A DNA stretch of 64,000 bases from CAISIP01 sp965278985 (GCA_965278985.1 OZ257131.1:5952001-6016000), one strand, 5' to 3'; positions 51,349 through 61,110 are shown, counted from the stretch's first letter. Program-made: numbers and translations. Notes: generated by a model from the letters alone, not told the origin.

Positions 51349-52344
51349 ATGCCATCCCTCACCACCCGACGCCGCCTGCTCGCCGCCAGCGGCGCCATGT
51401 TCGCCACCGCACTCGCCTTGCCCCGCGCCATGGCGCAGGGCGGGTTTCCCACCAAGCCCATCACGCTGGTCGTGCCCTTCGCCCCGGGCGGCGGCAACGA
51501 CATCCTGGCGCGTGCCATCGGCCCCGTGTTGTCCGAGCGGCTGGGCCAGCCGGTGGTGGTGGACAACAAGCCCGGCGCCGGGGGCAACATCGGCACCGAC
51601 TTCGTGGCGCGTGCGCAGCCCGATGGCCACACCCTGCTGATCGCCTCGAACCAGGTCACGATCAACCCGGCCATCGGCGTCAAGACGCCCTTCGTGCTGG
51701 AACGTGACTTCGTGGCCGTGAGCCAGATCGCGTCGGTGCCCATCGTGCTGGTCTGCCACCCCGAGCAGCCCTACCGCACGCTGGAGGAGTTCGTGCGGTA
51801 TGCGCGTGCGAACAGCGGCAAGCTGGCCTACAGCAGCCCCGGCAACGGCACGCCCCAGCACCTGGCGGGTGAAGTCTTCGCCAGCCTGGCGAAGACACAG
51901 CTCACCCACGTGCCCTACCGCGGCACGGGGCCGGCCATTGCCGACGTCGCGGGAGGGCAGGTGCCACTGAGCTTCGGCACCATGGCCTCGGTGCTGCCCT
52001 TCGTCGAGGCCGGCAAGCTGCGCGCGCTGGGCATCGCCGGCCAGGCCCGCGCCGCGGCTCTGCCGCAGCTGCCCACCTTCGGCGATGCAGGCTTCAAGAC
52101 CTACGAGGCTGCGCTGTGGTACAGCCTGCTGGCGCCCGCCCGCACGCCTGCGCCCGTGGTGGAGCAGGTCAACGCCGCGCTGGTGCAGGCGCTGCAGCAG
52201 CCGGCCACGCACGACCGGCTCGCCAAGCAGGGTTTCGAGCCCCGCAGCTCCAGCCCCGCGCAGGCGCGCCAGCTGCTGGAGCAGGACCTGCTGCGCTGGG
52301 CCCGCGTGGTCAACGACCTGAAGCTCAAGATCGACGTCAGCTGA
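51349..52344 (+). CDS. Bug-family tripartite tricarboxylate receptor
   Basis: A 331-residue periplasmic binding protein. An N-terminal signal with TTRRRLLAASG ends AMAQG; ITLVVPFAPGGGNDILAR and NKPGAGGNIG are the Bug signature. It probably captures the carboxylic acid degraded by this operon. No TctAB membrane subunits are adjacent, which is normal for the many orphan Bug proteins of Burkholderiales. Confidence 0.94.
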   Translation: MPSLTTRRRLLAASGAMFATALALPRAMAQGGFPTKPITLVVPFAPGGGNDILARAIGPVLSERLGQPVVVDNKPGAGGNIGTDFVARAQPDGHTLLIASNQVTINPAIGVKTPFVLERDFVAVSQIASVPIVLVCHPEQPYRTLEEFVRYARANSGKLAYSSPGNGTPQHLAGEVFASLAKTQLTHVPYRGTGPAIADVAGGQVPLSFGTMASVLPFVEAGKLRALGIAGQARAAALPQLPTFGDAGFKTYEAALWYSLLAPARTPAPVVEQVNAALVQALQQPATHDRLAKQGFEPRSSSPAQARQLLEQDLLRWARVVNDLKLKIDVS

Positions 52345-52361
52345 GTGCGCGGGCCACAGCC

Positions 52362-52748
52362 ATGACCAACCTCCGCCTGGACAACCCCCTGCTCGAACAC
52401 CTGGGCGTGCGCCTGCTGGCGTGGGAGCCAGGCGCCTGCACCCTTGAGCTTGCGCTGGAGCCAAGGCACCTGAACCGGCAGGCGAGCCTGCAGGGCGGCG
52501 TGACGGCCACCTTGCTCGATGCAGCCTGCGGATACGCCGGCCTGCAGCAGGCGCAGGCCGGTGACATCGTGAATGCGGTGACGCTGAGCCTGTCCATCAA
52601 CTACCTGGCGCGCGCTGCCGAGGGCACGGTGCGGGCCACGGCGCGCGTCACCGGTGGCGGTCGGCGGGTGTACTTCGCCAGCGGCGAGCTGCACGACGCG
52701 CAGGCCCGCCTGCTGGCCACGGCGCAGGGCGCGTTCAAGCGCCAGTAG
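52362..52748 (+). CDS. PaaI-type hotdog thioesterase
   Basis: A 128-residue hotdog-fold protein. LQGGVTATLLDAACGYA carries the catalytic acidic residue (Asp) on the central helix, and LSINYLARAAEG is the typical following strand. Likely releases stalled acyl-CoA in the pathway. Starts 17 bases after the Bug gene. Confidence 0.9.
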   Translation: MTNLRLDNPLLEHLGVRLLAWEPGACTLELALEPRHLNRQASLQGGVTATLLDAACGYAGLQQAQAGDIVNAVTLSLSINYLARAAEGTVRATARVTGGGRRVYFASGELHDAQARLLATAQGAFKRQ

Positions 52749-52769
52749 TCCAGAGCCCCGAACCTGCTC

Positions 52770-52824
52770 GCACCGCCCTTTCTGCACCGTCCCTTTCCGC
52801 ACCGTCCCTTTCCGCACCGTCCAC
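52770..52824 (+). repeat. 15-base tandem repeat
   Basis: GCACCGTCCCTTTCC occurs three and a half times (52770, 52784, 52799, 52814; the first unit is degenerate) in the gap before the CoA-transferase gene. Likely slipped-strand expansion; spacing of the downstream ribosome site is unaffected. Confidence 0.8.
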
Positions 52825-52837
52825 TAGAGAGCACACC

Positions 52838-54046
52838 ATGCGCAACGCCTTGCAGGGCCTGAAGGTCCTCGATTTCACGCAGATCGGCGCCGGCCCCAGC
52901 TGCACCATGATGCTGGCCGACATGGGGGCCGACGTGGTCAAGGTCGAATCGCCCGAGGGCGAGATCGGCCGCACGCTGGGCCCACCGTGGATCGGCGAGG
53001 ATGCCGCGCTGTTCCACGCCTTCAACCGCAACAAGCGCGGGCTGGTGCTGGACCTCAAGAACGCAGCCGGCGTGGCGGTGGCGCAGCGGCTTGCAGCGCG
53101 CGCCGACGTGGTCATCGAGAGCATGCGCCCCGGCGTGATGGCGCGCCTGGGCCTGGGCCATGAAGCCCTGCTGCGCCAGCACCCGCGCCTGGTCTACTGC
53201 TCCATCTCGGCCTACGGCCAGACCGGCCCGTACGCCGGCCGCGCGGGCGTGGACGGCATCCTGCAGGCCGACACCGGCCTCATGGGCCTCATCGGCACGC
53301 CCGGTGCCGCGCCGGCCAAGGTGCAGGCACCCATCGTCGACGTGGTGACAGGCTACTTGGCCAGCATCGCCATCCTTGCCAAGCTGCGCGAGCGCGACGC
53401 CACGGGCCAGGGCGGCCACCTGGACGTGAACCTCATGAACGCAGCGCTCGCGCTGCAACAGAGCGCGCTGACCAGCTACCTGGCCAGCGGCGAGCTGCCC
53501 CAGCCCATGGGCAGTGCCGCGCCGTACTCTGCACCCAACGAAGCCCTGCCCACGCAGGACGGCTGGATCATGCTGGCCGCCTACAACGGCGAGCGCTGGC
53601 CGCGGCTGTGCCAGGCGCTGGACGCGCCCGAGCTGCTGGCCGACCCGCGCTTCGCCAGCTCGCCGCAGCGCGTGGCACACCGGCCGGCCATGCGCGATGC
53701 GTTGGCCGAGCGGCTGCAGCGCAACGCCACCGCGCACTGGCTGCGCGTGCTGCAGCGGGCCGACATCCTGTGCGCACCCGTGGCCAGTTATGCCGATGTG
53801 GAACAGCACCCCCAGGTGGCGGCCAATCGCATGATCGCCAGCGTGCAGGACGGGGTAATGGGCACCGTGCGCGTGCCCGGCTTTCCGATCAACAGCGCGC
53901 AATGCGCCGAGGTGGCGCACCGCGCCGCGCCCCGGCGGGGTGAGCACAGCGCGGAGATCCTGCGCGAGGCGGGGTACTCGGAGCAGGAGATTGGGGAGAT
54001 GGAGGAGGGCGGGGTGCTGGGGGCGGGGGTGCTGGCGCAGGTGTAG
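52838..54046 (+). CDS. Class III (CaiB/BaiF) CoA-transferase
   Basis: A 402-residue CoA-transferase. N-terminal LKVLDFTQIGAGPSCTMMLADMGADVVKVE, then RNKRGLVLDLK, and the probable nucleophilic Asp in PIVDVVTGYLAS. Activates the imported acid by moving CoA from a donor thioester. Last gene of the operon; the C-terminal tail is Glu/Gly-rich. Broken defence genes start about 100 bases downstream on the opposite strand. Confidence 0.95.
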   Translation: MRNALQGLKVLDFTQIGAGPSCTMMLADMGADVVKVESPEGEIGRTLGPPWIGEDAALFHAFNRNKRGLVLDLKNAAGVAVAQRLAARADVVIESMRPGVMARLGLGHEALLRQHPRLVYCSISAYGQTGPYAGRAGVDGILQADTGLMGLIGTPGAAPAKVQAPIVDVVTGYLASIAILAKLRERDATGQGGHLDVNLMNAALALQQSALTSYLASGELPQPMGSAAPYSAPNEALPTQDGWIMLAAYNGERWPRLCQALDAPELLADPRFASSPQRVAHRPAMRDALAERLQRNATAHWLRVLQRADILCAPVASYADVEQHPQVAANRMIASVQDGVMGTVRVPGFPINSAQCAEVAHRAAPRRGEHSAEILREAGYSEQEIGEMEEGGVLGAGVLAQV

Positions 54047-54143
54047 AAGATGTATTGCCGATATGTTCAAGGGTGTGAGATTCCTGCAAAGCAAGGCGCG
54101 CATCGGGGTGAGCTGCGCCTGCTACGCCCTGACGCGCCACTGG

Positions 54144-54637
54144 TCAAGCAACCGCGCGGGCTCGAATGTTCTGCAGGAGATTCACCAGCGTCGAGACTTT
54201 CGTCGACGGGAAAACTCCCAGCGCCCCTTGCGAGTTGATGTCCATGAACGGCCACTGAAACAACCGGTCCGCTTCCATCACCCCGTTCAGCGTCAGTTCC
54301 TGTACAACCAGCTCGATTAACTCGATCTGGTCCGGCGTCGCGGTTGTTCCGCTCAGGAACTCGCTGAAGGCCTGCATCGCCGCGTCGCGATCCAAACCAA
54401 CCAGCGAGCAAATTAAAAGCCCGAGACGCTGGCTCTTCTCTTTCGCCTCGTCGATCAACGCCTTCGTGCCACCTCCATGCGAAAAGTGGGCTCGTAGATC
54501 AGCGCGTTCAAGTTGTCCTGGTAGGGCAGCTTGAAGGTCTTGTCATGCTTGTAGAGTCAGGTCACCGCCAGTTCCAGCGCCCGCCGCGCGTAGAAACACG
54601 CGGCGGGCTTCGCTGTGGGCAATGGACTCCGCCCGGT
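54144..54637 (-). pseudogene. hsdR: Remnant of type I restriction subunit HsdR
   Basis: Two separated pieces of HsdR. The upstream piece (54637-54458) is part of its DUF4145 domain: ACFYARRALELAVT, then a TGA at 54557-54559 where the family has Trp (TGG), then LYKHDKTFKLPYQDNLNALI. The second piece, in another frame (about 54470-54144), is the extreme C-terminus: QRLGLLICSLVGLDRDAA, FMDINSQGALGVFPS and the terminal LLQNIRARAVA. The helicase and nuclease domains are missing. Hence a nonsense mutation, a frameshift and large deletions; not functional. Confidence 0.8.
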
Positions 54638-54733
54638 GATGCCGCCGGTCCAGAAGGCATTCCAGATGGCATCGACTTGGCTGCGGAATTCGCCGGTGAG
54701 CATGCGGGGTTCTAGCTTTCGAAAAGTGGGTTC
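54480..54733. repeat. 14-base direct repeats bracketing the hsd remnant
   Basis: CGAAAAGTGGG(C/T)TC occurs at 54480-54493 and 54720-54733, exactly 240 bases apart. The inner copy encodes the EPTFR of HsdR; the outer copy ends at the stop codon of the IetS-like gene. They may be recombination scars of the deletion that joined hsdM, hsdR and ietS sequences. Confidence 0.6.
54638..54703 (-). pseudogene. hsdM: N-terminal scrap of type I methylase HsdM
   Basis: MLTGEFRSQVDAIWNAFWTG is the unmistakable first 20 residues of N-6 adenine methylase subunits (QVDxIWNAFWxGGI). After GGI the reading frame runs directly into HsdR DUF4145 sequence, so nearly all of hsdM and the whole of hsdS have been lost. 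Transcription order M then R is kept. Confidence 0.75.
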
Positions 54734-57171
54734 AGGTGGTGACGACGACGGGCACGGCCGCCTGCGCTGCCACCTGTTTGGCGATGGGGGTGTAGAGGTC
54801 CACGTCAGTCTCCGGCGTGCGGATGGAAACGACGAGGCTGTAGCGGGCAGGCAGGTCGTAGCGCTCTTGCGCCGGGCGGGTGCGCCACCAGCCTTTGGCA
54901 GGGTAGACGGCGATGAAGCCACGGTTAGCCAGTTCGGCGGCGGTGCCGCGCCAGATGTCTTTGTGCAGCGATCCCCGGTGGCGTTGCCTGTCGCCCAGAA
55001 GCCAGTTCGGGTCGCGTGGGTCGATGGGGTCGCCGTCGTCTTCCCGCTCAGCCGCCGCGTTGATACGCGCGATGAAATCGTCGGTCGTCGCGTCGAGCGG
55101 GCGCTGCACATCGAAGCGCAGCCGATGTGAGGGGTAGTGGAACTTCGACGATGTGCCGCGGGCCGAGGGGTTGGGCTCGATGAAGTACGACAGGGTGACG
55201 CAGAGTTCGACTCGGGTGTCCGGCGGCAGCGCCAGCAGTTGCTCCTTCGGCCAAGGCAGCGCATGCAGGTTCATGTCGCGGCTGACGACGCCTTTGCCTG
55301 TGACCTTCTGGAAAGGGCGCAGCATGTCCTCGACGACCAGCGTCAAGGAGTTGCCTGCGCTCCAGAGCGCTCGCTCCAGACTGGGCACGCCCCAACCGCA
55401 GTGACGGATCAAGTTCACATGGTCGGCTTTGCTGGCCTGGCCGTGTGCCGGTAGGTAGCCCGCCCGCATGGCGGTGGTCCACTCGGCCGAATGGACGATC
55501 AGTGCCCGGATCGTCTCGGGCCGCAACGTTGGATAGGCCGCCATCAGTTGCGCCGCCATGCGTGCGCCGAGTGCGGACGCAGCGCTCGTCGCATTGGTCG
55601 TCGTGAACATGCGTTTTCAGGGGCCACGCCGAGTGCCAACCGTTCGACGTGCGGGTGTACGGGCTGAGGCCGCCACTCGGCGCAACCGGCACGAGGCCCT
55701 GTGCGTCAGGCTCGGTGATGGTGACCTTGTCTGTGCAGGCGCCGACCGTCAGCGCGTTCCAGGCCTGTCCAGGGTCGCGAATGCCGCGTGAACCCAGGCT
55801 GGCGGGGTAGGTATTCCAGGACTGCGCGTCTTCGGTATTGCCAGCGCACAAGAGGAAAAGCCGCGGAAACTGGCCGTTGCCGTCGTAGTCACTGGCAAGT
55901 CGATCCACGGTCGCCGACCAGGCCGAAGGACGGCCTCGGTCGCGGTCATCGTCGGAGGTGACTGCCGACGTGAACACCCGAGGTCGATGGGGGGCCGTGA
56001 CCTCGGGCCGCGAGACAGCCTCGGCAAACAGATAGCCGTGCTGCCGCGAGTCGCCAGGATTCGCGCCCTGCTCTGGCGTGAGCTTCACCGACTCCAGGCG
56101 GTGTGCCACCGCCAGCGAGCCGTCCGTGGCCAGTGCCGCCGACAGTTCACCCAGTGCCACGAGCCCGGCAAGGCCGGTTCCGTGGTTGGCCGTGTCGTCG
56201 ACGCCCCATGCTGGATTTACGGTGTGCAAGTCTGCGCTGGCGATGAATGGGGAAAGAAGCGGATGGCCACGGTTGACGCCGGAATCCAGCAGGCACACCC
56301 GTGGCGTGGAGTCGTCGTCAGTCGCCACGGTCAAGCGGGCAAGGGTTTCGTCCACCCACTCCTGCTGTTCGGGCGGCGTCATGCCGTCGAAGAAGTGGGC
56401 TGTTTCCTTGGCGCGGCGCAGCTCTGCCACGCAATTGATCGTCATGACCGAGGTGGAGAACTGCTGTTCCGAGCCGAACATCAGTACGACGGTGCGCTCG
56501 GGAAAACTGATGTGGTGTTCGCTGACCTGGCACTGGGCCAGGGCCGCCAGCTTTCGGAAGTCCGAGAGCACCGCATGGCGGTCGCCGCGCACGGGCAGCC
56601 AGACCTCCCACCAGATGGGTTCGGCCGTGTTCTGCGGCAACAGGGCTGGGTCGTCAGTCCACAGGGCGCGGACCTCGGCGCGACGGATGGCCGAGATCGT
56701 GTCTAGCAATGCACGGTGATCGAGCGCATCGCCATTGACCTTCTTGCGTTCGGCCAGATAGTCCTCGACATATTTCTCGAAGTGCGCCAGCTTGCCGTCT
56801 GGAACGAAGACATTGGCCGAAGTCGTGTCGCCGTCGACACGCACGCTCAGTACTTCGATCTTCTTCTGCGCGTGCTTGCCAAGCTCGTAGCCCAGGCTCT
56901 CGAAGGCCAGCGCCGCGTCGGGTTGCCCGACGAACTGGACTTGCAGGCCGAGCCCGCTTTCCAGCCCTTGTTCTTTTTGAGCAGCAACGGCTTGTTGAGC
57001 CTGGGGTCTCAGCGCGAGCAGCTGGGCCTTGAGTGCATTGCCATGCTGAGTGCGGTCGAGCAGCGGAACAGCGCTCGCCCCTCCGCCAGACGACGGCGCC
57101 GTGAACGCCTGCGCGGTTGATGTGTTCGCGAGAACGAGGTGTGGGCGTCTATCAGGTGCTTGATCCGGCAT
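54732..57171 (-). pseudogene. ietS: IetS-like S8 (subtilisin) protease, frame-broken
   Basis: Large serine protease of the type paired with an AAA ATPase in the IetAS system. Frame 1 (57171 to about 55613, about 520 residues) has a long N-terminal domain, the catalytic Asp in VCLLDSGVNRG and His in DTANHGTGLAG. Frame 2 (about 55610-54732, 292 residues) begins with the Ser region ATSAASALGARMAA and the C-terminal domain. At the junction, SAWPLK of frame 1 runs straight into MFTTTNATSAA of frame 2. From memory of related proteins, the expected intervening segment is missing, so this is a short deletion with frame change rather than a one-base error. Both halves otherwise look well conserved, so the break is recent. 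Confidence 0.75.
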
Positions 57172-58189
57172 GGACGGACGGGTGCTTTGCGTTTTGTGTC
57201 AGCCTTGCACTGATCAGGCGGCGTTCAGCTAACGCCCGCCCCAGCTCCGCTGGTTGCACTTTCGTCTGATCATGCAGGATCGCGTCCTTAATGGACGCAT
57301 CGACTGCGCGACATATTTCGGCGTGACTCAGGCCTTCGGCCCGCCCCTGCAGCGCTTCTTTTCGGAAGGGCTTGGGCGCGAAGTGGCCCAGCCGGGATCG
57401 AATGAGTTCGACCGCCTGGACTGGTGACGGCAGGTGGTACTCCACCACATCGTCAAATCGGCGAAAGAGCGCGTAGTCGAGGATTTCCGCGTGGTTGGTT
57501 GCGGCGATGATCAAACTGTTCGACGTGTCCTGCTCGATCATCTGCAGGAAGCTGTTCAAGACCCGGCGAATCTCGCCCACGTCATTCGCCATGCCGCGCT
57601 GCGTACCAATGGCGTCGAACTCATCGAAAAAGTAAACGCCACGGATGTCCGTGATGGCGTCAAAGACCTGACGGAGTTTGGACGCCGTCTCGCCCATGAA
57701 TTTGGTAATGAGCGAATCCAGGCGGACCAGGAAAAGGGGAATGCCCAGTTCTCCTGCCAAGGCCGCAGCGGTCAAGGTCTTGCCGGTCCCCGGCGGCCCA
57801 ACCAGCAGCAACTTGCGGCGAGGCGCAAGCCCGTGCTCTTTGATTCGGGCAAGTTGGCGCTGTTCCTTGATTACGCGATGGAGCTGGGTAGCAGCCACCT
57901 CGTCCAGCACCATGTCCCCCAGGCGGTTGGCCGGGTGCGACACCGTCAACAGGCTGGCCAGTTCGCCCCTTGGCTTGGCCGCGCTGGCGATCGCGACCAG
58001 TTTTCCCGATGCATCCTGGCCGACACGGGCCTTGGCCGCATCGATCATGTCGCGCAGTTCCTGGGCCAGCTTGCCGTGCCCCAGCTTCGCCTCGTGCGCG
58101 GCCACCTGCATGGCGACCGACAAGAACTGTCCATCATCGCGACTGATGTGCGACTTGATGAGCGCCTTGAGTTGGTCTGAGCTGGCCAC
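57152..58189 (-). CDS. ietA: IetA-like AAA-family ATPase
   Basis: A 345-residue AAA+ ATPase. Walker A LLVGPPGTGKTLTA (about residues 130-143), Walker B GVYFFDEFDAIG, sensor 1 IAATNHAEIL and Arg-finger region YALFRRFDDVVEY. It overlaps the protease gene by 20 bases, the arrangement known from ietAS, first described as an Agrobacterium plasmid stability element and later reported as an antiphage system. The ATPase is intact, but its protease partner is broken, so the system is probably inactive. Confidence 0.85.
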   Translation of the reverse strand: MASSDQLKALIKSHISRDDGQFLSVAMQVAAHEAKLGHGKLAQELRDMIDAAKARVGQDASGKLVAIASAAKPRGELASLLTVSHPANRLGDMVLDEVAATQLHRVIKEQRQLARIKEHGLAPRRKLLLVGPPGTGKTLTAAALAGELGIPLFLVRLDSLITKFMGETASKLRQVFDAITDIRGVYFFDEFDAIGTQRGMANDVGEIRRVLNSFLQMIEQDTSNSLIIAATNHAEILDYALFRRFDDVVEYHLPSPVQAVELIRSRLGHFAPKPFRKEALQGRAEGLSHAEICRAVDASIKDAILHDQTKVQPAELGRALAERRLISARLTQNAKHPSVHAGSST

Positions 58190-58541
58190 GGGAAGGAACG
58201 GTGTGTGATGCGGAGAGATGACAAGCTATTGTGCCCGTTGAATGCGACTTCACCTCCGGCGCAGGTGCGATGACCGGATCTGATGGTAGGGCGAAGACCC
58301 ATCCGACGGAAGTACCACTTCGGCTACCGATCTGTAGCGTTTGCCGCAGGTCTATGCGATCAGGCTACCTCCGATCTGCCGCTCGCGATCGACCGTGTCT
58401 AGCCGTATGCAGCCGTAACCGCAGTCGAATTGTCGAACGGTGCGATCAACGTAGCGGTCAGTCCGATTCACGTCTGCGAGCCAGCACCCCACTCGATCGT
58501 TATCGCGAGCTCCGTCGTCCAACCCTCCAACCCTCCACCCC
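58190..58541. other. Gene-free stretch at edge of defence remnant
   Basis: 352 bases without a gene-like frame, lower in GC than the surroundings in 58300-58500. No repeat or attachment-site-like sequence noticed. Should hold the ietA promoter. Confidence 0.5.
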
Positions 58542-59441
58542 TCACCCCGCCCCAAACTCCCCCAACATCCACTCCCTGAACTGCCGCATCGGCCCGCTCT
58601 CCGCCTGCCCCGCCGGCTGGATCAGGTAGTAGGTGAAGTCCTCCATGTCCACCGTGCGCTGGAAGGGCTGCACCAGCTTGCCGCTGCGCAGGTCGTCCTG
58701 CACCAGGAACAGCTGCGCCATCGCGATGCCCTGGCCCTCCAGCGCTGCGGCATAGGCCATGGCGGAGCTCTGGTAGGTCATGCCCGAGGCGGCGTCCACT
58801 TGGGCGCTGGCGCCGGCCGCTTCCAGCCAGTGGGCCCAGTCGTCGGGGCGCGCGATGGAGTGCAGCAGCGTGACGTGGCGCAGGTCGGTCGCCTTCTTCA
58901 GTTTCGTCGCGCCCTTGAGCAGCGCGGGGCTGCAGACGGGCGACAGGATGTTGTCGACCAGGCGGTGGGCGGTCACGCCGCTCCATCGGCCGCCACCCAG
59001 GCGGATTGCCGCGTCCAGCTCTTCGCGGCGGAAGTCCACGTCTTCCAGCGAGGCGGTCAGCAGCACTTCCACGTCGGGGTGTGCGGTGTGGAAGGCCGAC
59101 AGGCGCGGGATCAGCCAGCGCATGGCGAAGGTGGTGTAGGCCCGCACGCGCAGCTGCTTGCGCTGCGCCGTGGCGCGCCGCTTCAGGCGGCGCGTGGCTT
59201 CGCGCAGCGCGTCCACGGCCTTGGTCACGGCGCGGTGGTAGTCGGCGCCGGGCCGGGTCAGGCTGATCTGGCGGTGGCCGCGGTGCAGCAGCTGCAGGCC
59301 CAGCGTGTCTTCCAGCAGCTTGATCTGGCGGCTCACGGCGCCGGGTGTGACATGCAGTTCCTCGGCGGCGAGCGTGATGCTCAGGTGGCGGGCAGCGGCT
59401 TCAAAAGCGCGCAGCGCATTGAGCGGGGGGAGGCGGTCCAT
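58542..59441 (-). CDS. LysR-family regulator (GcvA-like)
   Basis: A 299-residue regulator. MDRLPPLNALRAFEAAARHLS and the recognition segment VTPGAVSRQIKLLED place it in the GcvA/AmpR-like group; the effector domain has LDAAIRLGGGRWSG. It may have been the neighbour and regulator of the acyl-CoA operon (48203-54046) before the defence genes were inserted between them, which is inference. Confidence 0.93.
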   Translation of the reverse strand: MDRLPPLNALRAFEAAARHLSITLAAEELHVTPGAVSRQIKLLEDTLGLQLLHRGHRQISLTRPGADYHRAVTKAVDALREATRRLKRRATAQRKQLRVRAYTTFAMRWLIPRLSAFHTAHPDVEVLLTASLEDVDFRREELDAAIRLGGGRWSGVTAHRLVDNILSPVCSPALLKGATKLKKATDLRHVTLLHSIARPDDWAHWLEAAGASAQVDAASGMTYQSSAMAYAAALEGQGIAMAQLFLVQDDLRSGKLVQPFQRTVDMEDFTYYLIQPAGQAESGPMRQFREWMLGEFGAG

Positions 59442-59474
59442 GGGCGGCGAGGCTACGCAGCGCTTGCCAAAAAA

Positions 59475-60162
59475 TCAACCGTGGCTTCCCGCACGCGCGG
59501 TGCAGCCCGCCGGGCGTGACAGCACCTGCTCCAGGTGCCGCGCATGGTCGGCCAGCAGCGCCTGCCGGCCCGCCGCATCCAGCGCTGCGGGTGCGTAGGC
59601 CCAGAAGGTCGGCAGAAGGGTCATGCCCACGAAGCGCAGGATGCCGCCCGTGACGGGTCGCAAAAAATCTTCCGGGCTGCCGGTGATGCCGGCATCGGCC
59701 TCCAGTTCCTCGCGTGTGCCGCCGGTGGTCACGGTGGCCATCGCGCGCTTGCCCGCCAGCAGGCCGGTATCGAAGAGCTGCGTGTCGGTGTAGGCGAAGC
59801 CGTGGGTCAGCACACGGTCGGCCCAACCCTTCAGTACGGCGGGTGGCCCATACCACCAGATGGGGAACTGCAGCAGCACGATGTCGGCCGCGGCGATGCG
59901 GTCCTGCTCGCGCAGGATCTCGTCCGCGTAGTGCCGCCCGGCCTGCGCGTGGCGCTGCTCGTGCACGAGCCCGAAGCGCGGCGACGCCGTGCGTGCCGTG
60001 AAGTCCCCCGGGGCCGGCGACGGCGCCGAAGCCTTGGGCGCAGAGGTCGCTCACGGTGACGGTGTGGCCCAGCGCCTGCAACGTGGCCACGGCGGTGTCG
60101 CGCAGCGCCGCGTTGAAGCTGTGGCGGGGTTCGGGGTGGGCGTAGACGATCAGGGTGTGCAT
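59475..60162 (-). pseudogene. NAD(P)H:quinone oxidoreductase-like flavoprotein, frameshifted
   Basis: Flavodoxin-fold quinone reductase (about 228 residues if repaired). Frame 1 gives MHTLIVYAHPEPRHSFNAAL to VAGPG. Frame 2 resumes HEQRHAQAGRHYADEI and contains the hallmark FPIWWYGPPAVLKGWADRVL and VTTGGTREELE. The shift is explained by one extra base in the CCCCC run at 60005-60009 (GGGGG on the coding strand). Everything else is well preserved, so either a recent mutation or a homopolymer sequencing error. Confidence 0.85.
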
Positions 60163-60171
60163 GGCAGTGTG

Positions 60172-61110
60172 TCAGGCCGGTTCGCGCAGGAAGTCGATCA
60201 GCGCGCGCAGCTTGCCGGGCATCTGTGCGCGGTTCGGGTAGTAGAGGTGGAAGCTCTCGGCCGCAGGGCTGCAGTGCGCCAGCAGCTGCAGCACGCGGCC
60301 TGCATGCAGCGCGGGCCGTGCGAAGGGCTCGAACACCAACGCCAGGCCCAGTCCGGCGCAGGCGGCGTCCAGCGTGCAGCGCATCTCGCTGAAAACCAGC
60401 CGGCCCTGCACGTCGATGGTGGCGAGTGCACCGCCGTCCTGGAACTGCCACGGCAGGTACTGGCCCCGGTGGCCGATGCGCTGGCGTATGCAGCTGTGCT
60501 GCAGCAGGTCTTCGGGAACTTCGGGGGTGCCGTGGGCCTGCAGGTAGGCCGGCGCCCCCACGACGACCAGGCGCTGCGGCGGGCCGATGGGCACAGCGAT
60601 CATGTCCTTGTGCAGCGCATGGCCCAGGCGGATGCCGGCATCGAAGCCACCGGCCACGATGTCGCTCAGGCCGTTGTCCACCGCCACGCCCAGGCTGATG
60701 CCGGGGAAGCGGCCGAGGAACGCGCCGAGCCGTGGCTCGAGCAGCGTCGCGTACGCCACGTACGAGGCATTGATGCGCAGCTGGCCCTGCGGCAGGCCCG
60801 ACTGGTCGCCCACCTCCTGCACCGAGCGGCGGATCTGCTCCAGCGCCGGCGCCAGCGTGGCCATGAGCTGCAGGCCGGCCTCGGTGAGGCCCACGCTGCG
60901 GGTGGTGCGGTTGAACAGGCGCGTGCCCAGCGAGGTCTCGAGCTGCCGGATGGTGCGCGAGATGGCGGTGGGCGTGATCGCCATCTCGGCCGCGGCGCGG
61001 CTGAAGTTCAGGTGGCGCGCCACGCTCTCGAAGGTGATCAGGCCGGGCAGGCTGATGGGCGGGCGGCTGTCGGTGGTGGTGGCCGTGGTGGTAGCAGGGG
61101 CAGGGGTCAT
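60172..61110 (-). CDS. LysR-family transcriptional regulator
   Basis: A 312-residue regulator. A Thr-rich leader (1-20) precedes ITFESVARHLNFSRAAAEM and ITPTAISRTIRQLE; the effector domain has GFDAGIRLGHALHKDMIAVPIG. It is divergent from the VOC/SDR pair, with a TGAA-N7-TTCA site between, and precedes the quinone-reductase gene by 9 bases on the same strand. Probable sensor of an electrophile or quinone handled by these genes. Confidence 0.93.
   Translation of the reverse strand: MTPAPATTTATTTDSRPPISLPGLITFESVARHLNFSRAAAEMAITPTAISRTIRQLETSLGTRLFNRTTRSVGLTEAGLQLMATLAPALEQIRRSVQEVGDQSGLPQGQLRINASYVAYATLLEPRLGAFLGRFPGISLGVAVDNGLSDIVAGGFDAGIRLGHALHKDMIAVPIGPPQRLVVVGAPAYLQAHGTPEVPEDLLQHSCIRQRIGHRGQYLPWQFQDGGALATIDVQGRLVFSEMRCTLDAACAGLGLALVFEPFARPALHAGRVLQLLAHCSPAAESFHLYYPNRAQMPGKLRALIDFLREPA

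Noticed and set aside
52770..52824. CRISPR array
   Set aside because: A 15-base period without spacers; a simple tandem repeat.
55048..57171. Single intact 707-residue protease
   Set aside because: Beyond about residue 520 the frame turns into unrelated Arg/His-rich sequence, while the expected Ser region continues in another frame.
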